NCBI GenBank assembly: GCA_025062275.1
Contig: JANXAP010000018.1
Coordinates: 124,001 to 188,000 of the forward strand
Source: Dehalococcoidia bacterium
GTDB lineage: Bacteria; Chloroflexota; Dehalococcoidia; SM23-28-2; HRBIN24
Direction: 5' to 3'
Length of the DNA: 64,000 nucleotides
Shown here: piece after piece, positions 25,283-33,499 of the stretch
How positions within the stretch are numbered: the stretch's first letter is position 1
Layout of the letters: each line of letters starts with the position of its first letter
Program-made: the position numbers and the translations under genes
Notes under the pieces: model-generated
What the model was told of the DNA's origin: nothing
The model's database searches: none
The model's input: only the letters and a program-made list of their open reading frames with translations

Positions 25283-25570
25283 GTGCCCGAGGCCCAGCAG
25301 GTGCTGGAGGTGGCCCGCCGCATCGCCGAGGCAGTGCAGCGGGAGTTTCCGCGCGCCCGCCTCGAGATAGACCTGGAGACGCCCCGGGACGAGCACGAGG
25401 ACGCCTACCTGTGGCTGGATCCAGGCACCGAAGACGAAGAGGAGCTGCACGAGCTCTGGGCCTATCTCATCAAGCTGGTGCAGGACGCCTACGACCGGGA
25501 GGACGTCTACCTGGTGGCGCGGGTGCGGGGCGCCGTCATCCTGCGCGACCGCCCCACCGACAAGGAGTGA
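25283..25570 (+). CDS. Small acidic protein of unknown function
   Basis: 95 residues, starting at GTG 25283, directly after a consensus -10 box. It is acidic and looks alpha/beta, with EARRIAEAVQREFP-like helix, ARLEIDLETPRDEHEDAYLW and a final strand VARVRGAVILRDRP. No membrane part. No family recognised. Its stop is 3 bases from the stop of the convergent LLM gene. Confidence 0.65.
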   Translation: MPEAQQVLEVARRIAEAVQREFPRARLEIDLETPRDEHEDAYLWLDPGTEDEEELHELWAYLIKLVQDAYDREDVYLVARVRGAVILRDRPTDKE

Positions 25571-25573
25571 GCA

Positions 25574-26500
25574 TCAGCGCCCCTCCAGTGGGGCAATGAC
25601 CTCGGCCGCCGCCAGCTCCAGCTGGAAGAGGGCTTCCTGGGGTGGGCAGGCCAGCAGCAACACGAACTTGGTGGCCCCAGCCTCCACGTAGCGTCGCAGC
25701 AGGGCCAGGCAGTCCTCGGGTGGGCCAAAGGCGGCGTATTCCGTCAGGGGGACGTCGGCGCGCAGAGCGGCCAGCCGGTCGCCGGCCATCGCCAGCGCTC
25801 TCTCCCGGTCGGGGTGCAGGTAGACAGGGACGATGACCCCCACATGGTCGCGCTCGAAGTCTCGCTCCGCCTCCTCCAGGTATTGCCAGAGCCGGGGCAA
25901 GGCGGCAGCCACCTCCGCTGGCGTGATGCGGCTGGCCAGCCAGCCGTCGCCCAGGCGGGCCACTCGTCGCAGGGCAGCGTCGCTGGTGCCCCCCACCCAG
26001 ATGGGCGGGCAGGGCTGCTGGAGAGGCCGCGGCCAGATGCCCACCTCCTCCAGGCGGTAGTGACGGCCGTGGTAGGTGACCCGCTCGTGCGTCCAGAGGA
26101 GGCGCATCACCTCGATGGCCTCGTCGGTGCGGCGGGCCTTCTGGCGGGGGTCGACGCCCAGGGCCGCGGCCTCGCGCGGGTCGTCTCGGCCCAGTCCCAC
26201 TGCCGGCAGCAGCCGTCCGCCGGAGAGGACGTCCAGGGTGGCCAGCTCTCGCGCTAGCAGCACGGGGTTACGCAGTCCGAGGGCCAAGACGCTGGGCCCG
26301 AACTTGATGCGACGGGTACGGGCCGCCACCGCCGCCATCATCACCACCGGCTCGGGGATGGGCGCAGGCCCCACCAGCCGGTCGATGAACCAGAGGGAGT
26401 CCACCCCCAGTTCCTCGGCCCGGTCTACGACCTGCCACAGCAGCCCGGCGCCCTCGCCCAGGGGCCAGACAGCGTAGGCGATGCCGGCGCGGACGCTCAT
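25574..26500 (-). CDS. LLM-class oxidoreductase, copy 2
   Basis: 308 residues. TIM-barrel signatures: LGVDSLWFIDRLVGPAP, RIKFGPSVLALGLRNPVLLARELATLD, GGRLLPAVGLGRDDPREAAALG and PPIWVGGTSDAALRRVARLGDGW. The ATG at 26500 overlaps the stop of the VOC gene as ATGA. Coupling to a VOC-fold dioxygenase-like protein suggests a joint step in breaking down a small organic compound; the substrate is not evident. Confidence 0.88.
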   Translation of the reverse strand: MSVRAGIAYAVWPLGEGAGLLWQVVDRAEELGVDSLWFIDRLVGPAPIPEPVVMMAAVAARTRRIKFGPSVLALGLRNPVLLARELATLDVLSGGRLLPAVGLGRDDPREAAALGVDPRQKARRTDEAIEVMRLLWTHERVTYHGRHYRLEEVGIWPRPLQQPCPPIWVGGTSDAALRRVARLGDGWLASRITPAEVAAALPRLWQYLEEAERDFERDHVGVIVPVYLHPDRERALAMAGDRLAALRADVPLTEYAAFGPPEDCLALLRRYVEAGATKFVLLLACPPQEALFQLELAAAEVIAPLEGR

Positions 26501-26964
26501 ACCTGCAGCCCGGTCCCGCGGGGGAAGGGATAGGGGAACTTGCCGGCGAAGAGGGGGCCCTCCCGGGGCCACTCCTCCGGCGGCAGCTCGTAGAAGACCT
26601 CGATCTCGTTGCCGTCGGGGTCCAGGAAGTATACGCCCACCGAAATGCCGTGGTCGCCGATGCCCACCACCGGTACCCCCAGCTCCTGCAGGCGCGCGTA
26701 GAAGCTCTCCAGCTCGTCCAGGGAGTCCACCTGGAAGGCGATGTGGTACAGGCCAACGCGTCGAGGGTCGGGGCCAGGGGCTTGCGGCCCCAAGGCCAGC
26801 AGCGCCACCTCGTGAGAGACGCCCTCCCGTGCGGCCAGGAAGCTCATGCGGTTGCCCAGGCGGGCCGTGACCCTCATGCCCAGCACGTCACGATAGAAGC
26901 TCTCGGCCCGCTCCAGGTCGCGCACCCGCAGCACCACGTGCCCCAGGCCCTTGACTCCGCTCAT
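26497..26964 (-). CDS. VOC-family (glyoxalase/extradiol dioxygenase-like) protein
   Basis: 155 residues, one VOC module pair. Metal ligands of the extradiol type are visible: His in GLGHVVLRV, His in GLYHIAFQVD and Glu in DPDGNEIEVFYELP. ATG at 26964 is preceded by AGGAGGGG. Divergent from the MFS gene and coupled to the LLM gene downstream. Could be a dioxygenase, a glyoxalase or an isomerase; not resolvable here. Confidence 0.85.
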   Translation of the reverse strand: MSGVKGLGHVVLRVRDLERAESFYRDVLGMRVTARLGNRMSFLAAREGVSHEVALLALGPQAPGPDPRRVGLYHIAFQVDSLDELESFYARLQELGVPVVGIGDHGISVGVYFLDPDGNEIEVFYELPPEEWPREGPLFAGKFPYPFPRGTGLQV

Positions 26965-27039
26965 GGCCCCTCCTGCCCAGATTACCACGCTGTCGCTGAG
27001 GAGGCAGCGGCGCGCTATCGCATTTAGCTTATTCGTCGC

Positions 27040-27045
27040 TAAAAT
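27040..27045 (+). promoter_or_regulatory. -10 box TAAAAT of the MFS gene
   Basis: TAAAAT ends 13 bases before the ATG at 27059. The surrounding bases are AT-rich against the GC-rich background. Little or no leader is expected. Confidence 0.55.
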
Positions 27046-27058
27046 TAGTGGCAGGCCG

Positions 27059-28309
27059 ATGTCGGAAGTCGAGCCTTTATCCCGCTCTGCTGCCCGGACG
27101 ACCGCCGCTGGCCTGCCCACCTTCGCCTCCCTGTCGCTGCCCCAGTTCCGTCTTCTGCTGCTGGGCACCGTCCTCAGTCAGCTCTTCGGCTGGATGGAGG
27201 AGGTGGCCAGGGGATGGCTGGTGTGGAGCCTGAGCCACTCGCCCCTACAGCTGCAGCTGCTGGCGTTCACCAGCGCCTTCAGTCGCTTTCTCTCGGCACC
27301 GGTAGCGGGATTCCTGACGGACCGGCTGGAGCGGCGCTTTCTGGCTGCGGCGACTCAGGCAGGGCAGGCGGTGCTGGCGATGGGGGTAGGAGTACTGGCT
27401 ACCAGCGGGCATATACAGCTCTGGCATCTCTACCTGATCAACCCCTTCTGGGCCTCCATGAACTCCATCAATCTCACCGTCCGTCAGGCGCTGGTCTACG
27501 ACGTGGTAGGCCCCCGCTACCTGACCAATGCCGTGGGCCTCAACTCGGTGGCGGCCAACGTCTGCCGCATCTCTGCCCCAACTCTGGGAGGCGCCATCAT
27601 CGGCACCCTTGGAGTGGAGGCGGCCTATTACTGCCAGGCAGTCCTGCTGCTGGCCTCGGTGCCGGTCACTTTGCTGCTGCGGCTGGTGGTGTCGTCGCAG
27701 CCGGTGCGGGTACCGTTCCTGCAGGGGCTGAGGGAGAGCATCGACCACCTGCGCTCTGACCCGGCCCTCCTCCGTCTCATGGCCATGAACTACGTGCCCA
27801 ACGTCCTCATCTACCCCTATGTCACGTTGTTGCCCGAGTTCGCCGAGCGGGTGCTCAAATCGGGGCCTCAGGGGTACGGCGTGCTGCTGACGGGGGTGGG
27901 CTTCGGCTCCATCCCGGGCGGACTGCTGGTGGCCAGCATGACTGGCTGGCGACGCAAGGGGCTGGCTATGACCCTGGCGGCGGCCCTCTACATGGGAATG
28001 GTGGCGGTCTTCAGTCAGTCCCGCCTCTTCCCCCTCTCCTTCGCTGCCCTGGTGGTGGCGGGTGTGGGCTGGTCCATGATGGTGGGCCTCAACCAGACCC
28101 TGGTTCAGCTACGGTTGCCCGAGGAGATGCGCGGGCGGGGCCTGGGCCTCTACAACCTGGCGCCCGGACTGGGGATGCTGGGCAACCTGGCCATGGGTGG
28201 CGCCGCCCAGTGGCTGGGGGTCCAGACGGCGGTGGCGTCCTTCGCCCTCAGCGGCCTCTGCCTCTCCCTCTTCTTGGGGCTGGGAGGCCGCGAGGTGAGA
28301 CGGCTCTAG
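27059..28309 (+). CDS. MFS transporter (EntS/MFS_3-like)
   Basis: 416 residues with about 12 predicted membrane helices. The loop motif GFLTDRLERRFLAAATQAG after helix 2 is the MFS signature, and the start FASLSLPQFRLLLLGTVLSQLF is typical of the MFS_3 exporters. Substrate unknown. The ATG at 27059 lies directly downstream of a TAAAAT box. A second transporter of the same type is at 61474. Stop is 3 bases from the convergent DUF5666 gene. Confidence 0.88.
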   Translation: MSEVEPLSRSAARTTAAGLPTFASLSLPQFRLLLLGTVLSQLFGWMEEVARGWLVWSLSHSPLQLQLLAFTSAFSRFLSAPVAGFLTDRLERRFLAAATQAGQAVLAMGVGVLATSGHIQLWHLYLINPFWASMNSINLTVRQALVYDVVGPRYLTNAVGLNSVAANVCRISAPTLGGAIIGTLGVEAAYYCQAVLLLASVPVTLLLRLVVSSQPVRVPFLQGLRESIDHLRSDPALLRLMAMNYVPNVLIYPYVTLLPEFAERVLKSGPQGYGVLLTGVGFGSIPGGLLVASMTGWRRKGLAMTLAAALYMGMVAVFSQSRLFPLSFAALVVAGVGWSMMVGLNQTLVQLRLPEEMRGRGLGLYNLAPGLGMLGNLAMGGAAQWLGVQTAVASFALSGLCLSLFLGLGGREVRRL

Positions 28310-28312
28310 GCG

Positions 28313-29404
28313 TCAGTCCCGTCCCCGTCCGCGACGGTCGTTCTCGCCGCGGGCGGGCGTGGGCACACCGTCAGGTCCGCGGCGGTCGTCGCCCGCCCCC
28401 TCCACCTTCACCTCTCGCGCCAGCACCAAGCCGTCGGCCTGGACGGAGCCCTCTACCTTGACCAGCGCCCCTACCCTCACCTCACCCTCCACCTCGGTGC
28501 TGCCGGTTACGCGGATGGTGCGGCCGGCCAGCACGAATCCGCCCGAGGTTGTGGCCTGGACGCTGCCGCGCAGCTCGATCTCCACGGCGACGGGCGTTGT
28601 GGGCGGCGCGGTCGGCGGGGCAACGCCGCCCCCGGGCTGGACGCGGACCTCTATCTCCCTGGCGACGATGGTGCCGTCGGACTGGTGGCTGCCCTCGACC
28701 TTCACCAGTGCGCCCACCGTGAGGGTCCCCTCTATCTGGGTGGTGGCGGTGAGGAGGACGGTGATCCCATTGACCACCAGGCTTCCCTGTCCCTGCTGCT
28801 GAACGGTGCCCACCAGCTCGACATCGTCCCCGGCCGAGGCGGAGCCGGGACCGCTGTTGTCGCTGCCGCGGTCTCTGGCGATGTCGTCGGGGCGGCCGGG
28901 GCCGCTGTTGGCGCTGGGGCCGCTGCGGCCGGGGTTGTCCAGCGCCTCCTGTCGGACCTGCTCGCCGTGGCCGGGGCCTCCGCCCGAGCGAGCTATCTCA
29001 GAGACGTCCTGGCCGTGGTTGTCGCGGGCGACCTCGGAGCGCTCGCTGGCCAGGGGGGCCAGAGGTCCCACGGCCACCGGCTGGGGCAGTCGAGCGCCGG
29101 CTGCCCAGGCCCCGCCCAGGGCCAACAGCCCCAGCACAGCAGCTCCGGCCAGCACCGCGGCTGCCCGGAGGACAGGCAGGCCGTAGGCCCAGGGGAGGCT
29201 GGGGCGGTGGGAGAGGGCCGCCATGAGCCGCTGCCGTCCTCGCTCTAGCTCCTCCTGGCTGGGCTGCTCGTCCGGCAGGGAAGAGATGGCGCTGGCGAGT
29301 TTGGCCAGCTCCGCCAGCTCCTGCGCTGACAGGCCTCCTACCTTTTCGGCGTCCTTGCCCAGTTGGGTGAGGATGTCGTCCCGCTGTCGCCCTTGCTTGG
29401 ACAT
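28313..29404 (-). CDS. Membrane protein with two DUF5666 domains, probable anti-sigma-like partner
   Basis: 363 residues. The cytoplasmic N-terminal ~75 residues are helical and acidic; one membrane helix spans about 80-105. A long Gly/Ser/Asp-rich spacer follows. Then two DUF5666-type beta modules: VELVGTVQQQGQGSLVVNG to EIEVRVQPGG, and IELRGSVQATTSGGFVLAG to EVKVEG. A basic Arg/Gly tail ends the protein. The start lies 5 bases after the ECF sigma gene, so a sigma/membrane-partner pair is likely, in which the N-terminus holds the sigma factor. No zinc-binding anti-sigma motif is visible. Confidence 0.82.
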   Translation of the reverse strand: MSKQGRQRDDILTQLGKDAEKVGGLSAQELAELAKLASAISSLPDEQPSQEELERGRQRLMAALSHRPSLPWAYGLPVLRAAAVLAGAAVLGLLALGGAWAAGARLPQPVAVGPLAPLASERSEVARDNHGQDVSEIARSGGGPGHGEQVRQEALDNPGRSGPSANSGPGRPDDIARDRGSDNSGPGSASAGDDVELVGTVQQQGQGSLVVNGITVLLTATTQIEGTLTVGALVKVEGSHQSDGTIVAREIEVRVQPGGGVAPPTAPPTTPVAVEIELRGSVQATTSGGFVLAGRTIRVTGSTEVEGEVRVGALVKVEGSVQADGLVLAREVKVEGAGDDRRGPDGVPTPARGENDRRGRGRD

Positions 29405-29409
29405 GGCGC

Positions 29410-29991
29410 TTACTCCTCCTCGCTCGTCCCTTCCTCCGTCGCGCCCAGGAGCCTCCGCAGCTGACGCAGGGCCCGGAACTGGAGGGCCCGCACCGCCCCG
29501 GCCGGCTTGCCCAGCACCCTCCCTGTCTCCTCGGCCGAGAGCCCCACGTAGAAGCGCAGCAGGAGCACGGCCTGCTGGTCGCGGGTCAGGCGGGAGAGGG
29601 AGCGGAGCAGGTCGCCCCGCTCGACGTCGCGTTCGCTGGTGTCCTCGGCCGGGTCATGGGACTCCGCTTCCAGGGACACGGCCCGGCGGCGGGCCTGACG
29701 CCGCAGGTGGTCCACGGTGCGGGCGTGGGCCATGCGGAAGAGCCACCCTGCCAGCGACAGGCGGCGGGGGTCATAGCGCCCCACCTCTCGCAGAGCGCGG
29801 ACGAACGTGTCGGATGCCACATCGGCCGCCGCCTCCCGGTCGCCCAGCCGTCGGTAGGCGTAGGTCAGCAGGCGGGGGTACCAGAGCCGATAGCACCGTT
29901 CCCACGCCTGGGGGTCGCCAGCCTTTAGCCGGGCGGCCAGCAGGGCGTCCTCGTTCACGGACCTGGTCAGAACCGACCCGCTTACCGCCAT
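29410..29991 (-). CDS. ECF-type sigma-70 factor
   Basis: 193 residues from ATG 29991; an upstream in-frame extension to TTG 30078 exists and the true start is uncertain. Region 2 is clear: RLGDREAAADVASDTFVRALREVGRYDP and WLFRMAHARTVDHLRRQARR. Region 4: LTRDQQAVLLLRFYVGLSAEETGRVLGK then VRALQFRALRQLRRLL, a helix-turn-helix for -35 recognition. Co-transcribed with the DUF5666 membrane protein. Confidence 0.9.
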   Translation of the reverse strand: MAVSGSVLTRSVNEDALLAARLKAGDPQAWERCYRLWYPRLLTYAYRRLGDREAAADVASDTFVRALREVGRYDPRRLSLAGWLFRMAHARTVDHLRRQARRRAVSLEAESHDPAEDTSERDVERGDLLRSLSRLTRDQQAVLLLRFYVGLSAEETGRVLGKPAGAVRALQFRALRQLRRLLGATEEGTSEEE

Positions 29992-30108
29992 GGGGCGTCC
30001 CTGGCCCGGGCCAGGGCGAGGGCCGTTCCCCTCCTCGCCTTTGCTCACCGCCGTCAGCCCTTCGCGCCTGGCCTCCAATAAAAGATTCCGCTCGGCGAGA
30101 GGGCGGCG

Positions 30109-31839
30109 TTACGCCTGTTGCTCCCGCTGCCACTGACGCGCCCGCGACAGGAACTCGCGGGCGGTGGCGAGCATCCGCTCGCTGGGACGGGGGCCGCCCA
30201 GCATAGCAGCCAGCTCCCGCAGTCGCTCCTCTTCCGAGAGGGCCTGGATGTGGGAGAAGGCCCTGCCCAGCACCACCTCTTTGCTCACCCGGTAGTGGGC
30301 GTCGGCATAGGCAGCGATCTGGGGCAGATGGGTCACGCACAGCACCTGATGGCGCCGGGCCAGCTTCCACAGCTTGCGCCCCACCATCTCGGCGCTGCGC
30401 CCGCCGATGCCGACGTCGATCTCGTCGAAGATGAGGGTGGGCACAGGGTCGGCCGCTGCCAGGGCACCCTTCAAGGCCAGCAGGAAGCGGGACATCTCGC
30501 CACCAGAGGCCACCTTGGCCAGCGGCCGCAGAGGCTCGCCCGGGTTGGTGGCCACCAAGAACTCGACCCTGTCCACCCCGCTTTCGTCGAAGGCCAGGCG
30601 GCGTCCCTGGACGGGCAGGCCGAGGGGATCCTCTTCCTGCTCCAGCCCCACGCGGAAGGCGACATGGCCCATGGCCAGGTCGGCCAGGTCGCGGGCCACC
30701 GCCTCTTCCAGGGCCGCGGCCGCTTCCTTTCGTGCCTGTGACAGGGCCGTGGCCAGGGCGCCCGCCTCCTCCTCGGCCTCCCTCAGCTCCCGTTCCAGGC
30801 GCTGCCGCTCCTCGTCCCCCGAGACCAGGAGGGAAAGGCGCTCCCGTGCCTGACGGGCATAGTCCAGCACCTGCTCGATGCTGTCGCCGTACTTGCGCTT
30901 GAGCCTGGCGATGGCCTCCAGCCGCTCCTCCACCTGCTCCAGGCGGTGGGGGTCGTGCTCGATCCGGGCGGCATAGGCGCGCAGGGCACGGGCGGCCTCT
31001 TCCACTTCGGCCGCCACCGTCTCCAGCGACGACAGCAACTCCCGCAGTCGCTCGTCCAGGTGAGCTACCCCCTGGAGGGCAGCCTGGGCCCGTGCCAGGG
31101 CATCGAAGGCCGAATAGCCCTCGGCAGCGTAGAGGGCGTGATAGGCCGACTGGGCTGCCTCCTGCAGCGCCTGGGCGTGGGCGAGGCGCTTCTGCTCCTC
31201 CCTCAGCTCCTCTTCCTCCCCCGGCCTCAGGTCGGCAGACTCTATCTCCCGCACCTGGAACTCCAGCAGGTCGCGCTCGCGGGCCACCTCGCGCTCGTCT
31301 CGCGACAAGTCCTCCAGCCTGCGGCGCAGGGAGCGGACCCTCGCCACGGCCGTCGCCACCTGCGCTCGCCGGGGCATCAGTCCACCGAAAGCGTCCAGGT
31401 AGTCCAGGTGCTGGCGACGGTCCAGGAGGGACAGGTGTTCCGTCTGCCCGTGCACGTCCACCAGGCTGCGCCCCACCCCCCGCAGCAGCGAGAGGGGGAC
31501 AGTGCGGCCGTTGGCCCGGGCCAGGTTGCGCCCGGCCTGCGACACCTCCCGCACGACCACCAGCTCGTCTTCCAGGGGCACGCCCGCCTCTTGCAGGGCA
31601 GGGGCCAGCTGCATTCTCGCCTCCTCCGACAGGAGGAAGATGCCCTCCACCTGGGCCGAAGTGGCTCCGGCCCGAACCACGTCGGCATCCAGGCGGGAGC
31701 CCAGGAGCGCGCCCACGGCATCGATGATGAGGGATTTGCCCGCCCCCGTCTCGCCGGTGAGGACGTTGAAGCCCGCGGAGAAGGAGACGCGCGCCTCCTC
31801 GATGACGGCGAAGTTGCGCACTACCAGCTCGGCCAGCAC
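30109..31839 (-). CDS. recN: DNA repair ATPase RecN
   Basis: 576 residues, SMC-like. Walker A is LTGETGAGKSLIIDA at the N-terminus, a long coiled coil (about 155-360) with Glu/Arg/Leu heptads is interrupted by a short hinge, and Walker B is PTLIFDEIDVGIGGRSAEMVG after the signature KVASGGEMSRFLLALK. It works in double-strand break repair. GTG 31839 is the only start just before VLAELVVRNFAVIEEA, the normal RecN N-terminus. It has no Shine-Dalgarno but a TAAGTT box 10 bases upstream. No obvious LexA site in the promoter region. Confidence 0.95.
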   Translation of the reverse strand: MLAELVVRNFAVIEEARVSFSAGFNVLTGETGAGKSLIIDAVGALLGSRLDADVVRAGATSAQVEGIFLLSEEARMQLAPALQEAGVPLEDELVVVREVSQAGRNLARANGRTVPLSLLRGVGRSLVDVHGQTEHLSLLDRRQHLDYLDAFGGLMPRRAQVATAVARVRSLRRRLEDLSRDEREVARERDLLEFQVREIESADLRPGEEEELREEQKRLAHAQALQEAAQSAYHALYAAEGYSAFDALARAQAALQGVAHLDERLRELLSSLETVAAEVEEAARALRAYAARIEHDPHRLEQVEERLEAIARLKRKYGDSIEQVLDYARQARERLSLLVSGDEERQRLERELREAEEEAGALATALSQARKEAAAALEEAVARDLADLAMGHVAFRVGLEQEEDPLGLPVQGRRLAFDESGVDRVEFLVATNPGEPLRPLAKVASGGEMSRFLLALKGALAAADPVPTLIFDEIDVGIGGRSAEMVGRKLWKLARRHQVLCVTHLPQIAAYADAHYRVSKEVVLGRAFSHIQALSEEERLRELAAMLGGPRPSERMLATAREFLSRARQWQREQQA

Positions 31840-31849
31840 GGCGCCATGT

Positions 31850-31855
31850 AACTTA
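31850..31855 (-). promoter_or_regulatory. -10 box TAAGTT of recN, probable leaderless promoter
   Basis: On the minus strand TAAGTT ends 10 bases before the GTG of recN. Same geometry as the plus-strand examples. Confidence 0.5.
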
Positions 31856-31901
31856 GCACCGAGGGCGGCCAGGCACAACCGACGTGCCGGGTCCCTCGGC
31901 C

Positions 31902-31920
31902 TGTGGATAAATGTGTAAAA
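31902..31920 (+). promoter_or_regulatory. DnaA-box-like pair between recN and gatB
   Basis: TGTGGATAA at 31902-31910 is a perfect DnaA box; TGTGTAAAA follows at 31912-31920, one helical turn later. The arrangement copies that at 16718. It lies in the divergent recN/gatB control region. Confidence 0.45.
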
Positions 31921-31935
31921 GCTCGGTCCATATCC

Positions 31936-31964
31936 TTGTATAGGGGGCGAAGGGCTGCTATACT
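31936..31964 (+). promoter_or_regulatory. Promoter of gatB
   Basis: TTGTAT (31936-31941), 17-base spacer, TATACT (31959-31964). The -10 ends 14 bases before the ATG, so the leader is about 8 bases. Confidence 0.7.
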
Positions 31965-31978
31965 CGCCCCAGGCCAGC

Positions 31979-33460
31979 ATGACCGCGCCCGCCGCCGTCG
32001 ACTACGAGGTCGTCATAGGGGTGGAGGTGCACGCTCACCTCCTCACTCGCAGCAAGATGTTCTGCTCCTGCCCCGCCGATTACTTCGGCGCTCCGCCCAA
32101 CTCCCACGTCTGCCCCGTCTGCCTGGGTATGCCGGGAGTGCTGCCGGTCATCAATCGTCGGGCGGTGGAGCTGACCATCATGACTGGCCTGGCCCTCAAC
32201 TGTCAGGTGCCTCCCCTGGCCCGCTTCGACCGCAAGAACTACCCCTATCCCGACCTGATGAAGGGCTATCAGATCTCCCAGTACGACCAGCCCCTGTGCA
32301 AGGACGGCTGGCTGGAGATCGAGGTGGAGGGCCAGCGCAAGCGGGTGCGCATCAACCGCGTCCACCTGGAGGAGGACACGGCCCGCCTGGTCCACGTCAC
32401 TTCCCCCGCGGGAGAGTCCTACTCCCTGGTAGACGTGAACCGCTCCGGCATCCCTCTGATGGAGATCGTGTCGGAGCCTGACCTCCGCTCGGCCGAGGAG
32501 GCCCGAGCCTATCTCGTAAAGCTGCGCCAGATCCTGCGCTGGATCGGCGCCAGTCGCGCCAACATGGAAGAGGGCGACATGCGCTGCGAGGCCAACGTCA
32601 GCGTGCGGCCCCGCGGCTCTCGGGACCTGGGCGCCAAGGTGGAGCTGAAGAACATCAACAGCTTCAAGCACGTCTACGAGGCCATACGCTACGAGGTCCA
32701 GCGCCAGATAAGGGTGCTGGAGTCGGGCGGGCGGGTGGTGCAGGAGACGCGGGGCTGGCGGGAGGACATCGGCCAGACGGTCCCCCAGCGCAGCAAGGAG
32801 TACGCCCACGACTACCGCTACTTCCCCGAGCCCGACCTGCCGCCCCTGGTGATCTCCCGCGAGTGGGTGGACGAAATACGCAGGCGCATGCCCGAGCTGC
32901 CCGACGCCCGTCGTCGGAGGCTGCAAGAAGATTACGGGCTGTCGGATTACGACGCCAGGCTGCTGACCGAGTCCCGCGCCAAGGCCGACCTGTTCGAGGG
33001 TGCCCTCTCCTCTCTCTCCGTCAAGGAACGGGCCGCTCGCGCCAAGGCTGCTGCCAACTGGGTCAATTCGGAGCTGGCCGGGCTCCTCAACGCCCGCGAC
33101 CTCGAGTGGGAAGCATGCCCCCTCACCCCCGCGCAGTTGTCGGAGCTGCTGACCATGTTGGAGGAGGGCACCATAAACACCAGCACGGCCAAGGCGGTCC
33201 TGGAGGAGTGCCTGGACACGGGCCGCAGCCCGAGGAGCATTGTCGAAGAAAAGGGGCTGGCCCAGATCAGCGCCGGCGACGAGCTGGCGGCCATCGTGGA
33301 CGGGGTGCTGGAGGCGAATCCCAAGGCGGTGGCCGACTACCGCGCTGGCAAGGAGGGGGCCATCCAGTTCCTGGTAGGCCAGATCATGCGCCAGACGCGG
33401 GGCCGGGCCAACCCGGAGGCTGTGCGGCAACTGCTCAGGGAACGTTTGTCCGGGGCGTAA
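31979..33460 (+). CDS. gatB: Asp-tRNA(Asn)/Glu-tRNA(Gln) amidotransferase subunit B
   Basis: 493 residues. GatB binds and phosphorylates the mischarged Glu-tRNA(Gln) or Asp-tRNA(Asn) before amidation. Motifs: [19 protein letters not shown], the zinc cysteines CSC and [56 protein letters not shown] and the tail domain ending at ~493 with [14 protein letters not shown]. gatA and gatC are not adjacent. First gene of a plus-strand housekeeping run with yvcK next. Confidence 0.97.
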   Translation: MTAPAAVDYEVVIGVEVHAHLLTRSKMFCSCPADYFGAPPNSHVCPVCLGMPGVLPVINRRAVELTIMTGLALNCQVPPLARFDRKNYPYPDLMKGYQISQYDQPLCKDGWLEIEVEGQRKRVRINRVHLEEDTARLVHVTSPAGESYSLVDVNRSGIPLMEIVSEPDLRSAEEARAYLVKLRQILRWIGASRANMEEGDMRCEANVSVRPRGSRDLGAKVELKNINSFKHVYEAIRYEVQRQIRVLESGGRVVQETRGWREDIGQTVPQRSKEYAHDYRYFPEPDLPPLVISREWVDEIRRRMPELPDARRRRLQEDYGLSDYDARLLTESRAKADLFEGALSSLSVKERAARAKAAANWVNSELAGLLNARDLEWEACPLTPAQLSELLTMLEEGTINTSTAKAVLEECLDTGRSPRSIVEEKGLAQISAGDELAAIVDGVLEANPKAVADYRAGKEGAIQFLVGQIMRQTRGRANPEAVRQLLRERLSGA

Positions 33461-33499
33461 CACCTGGGACGTTCCGGGGGCGTTTTAATTAATAGGACG

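Noticed and set aside
28359-29248. Open frames antisense to the DUF5666 gene
   Set aside because: They carry no motif or ribosome site and mirror the repetitive composition of the real gene.
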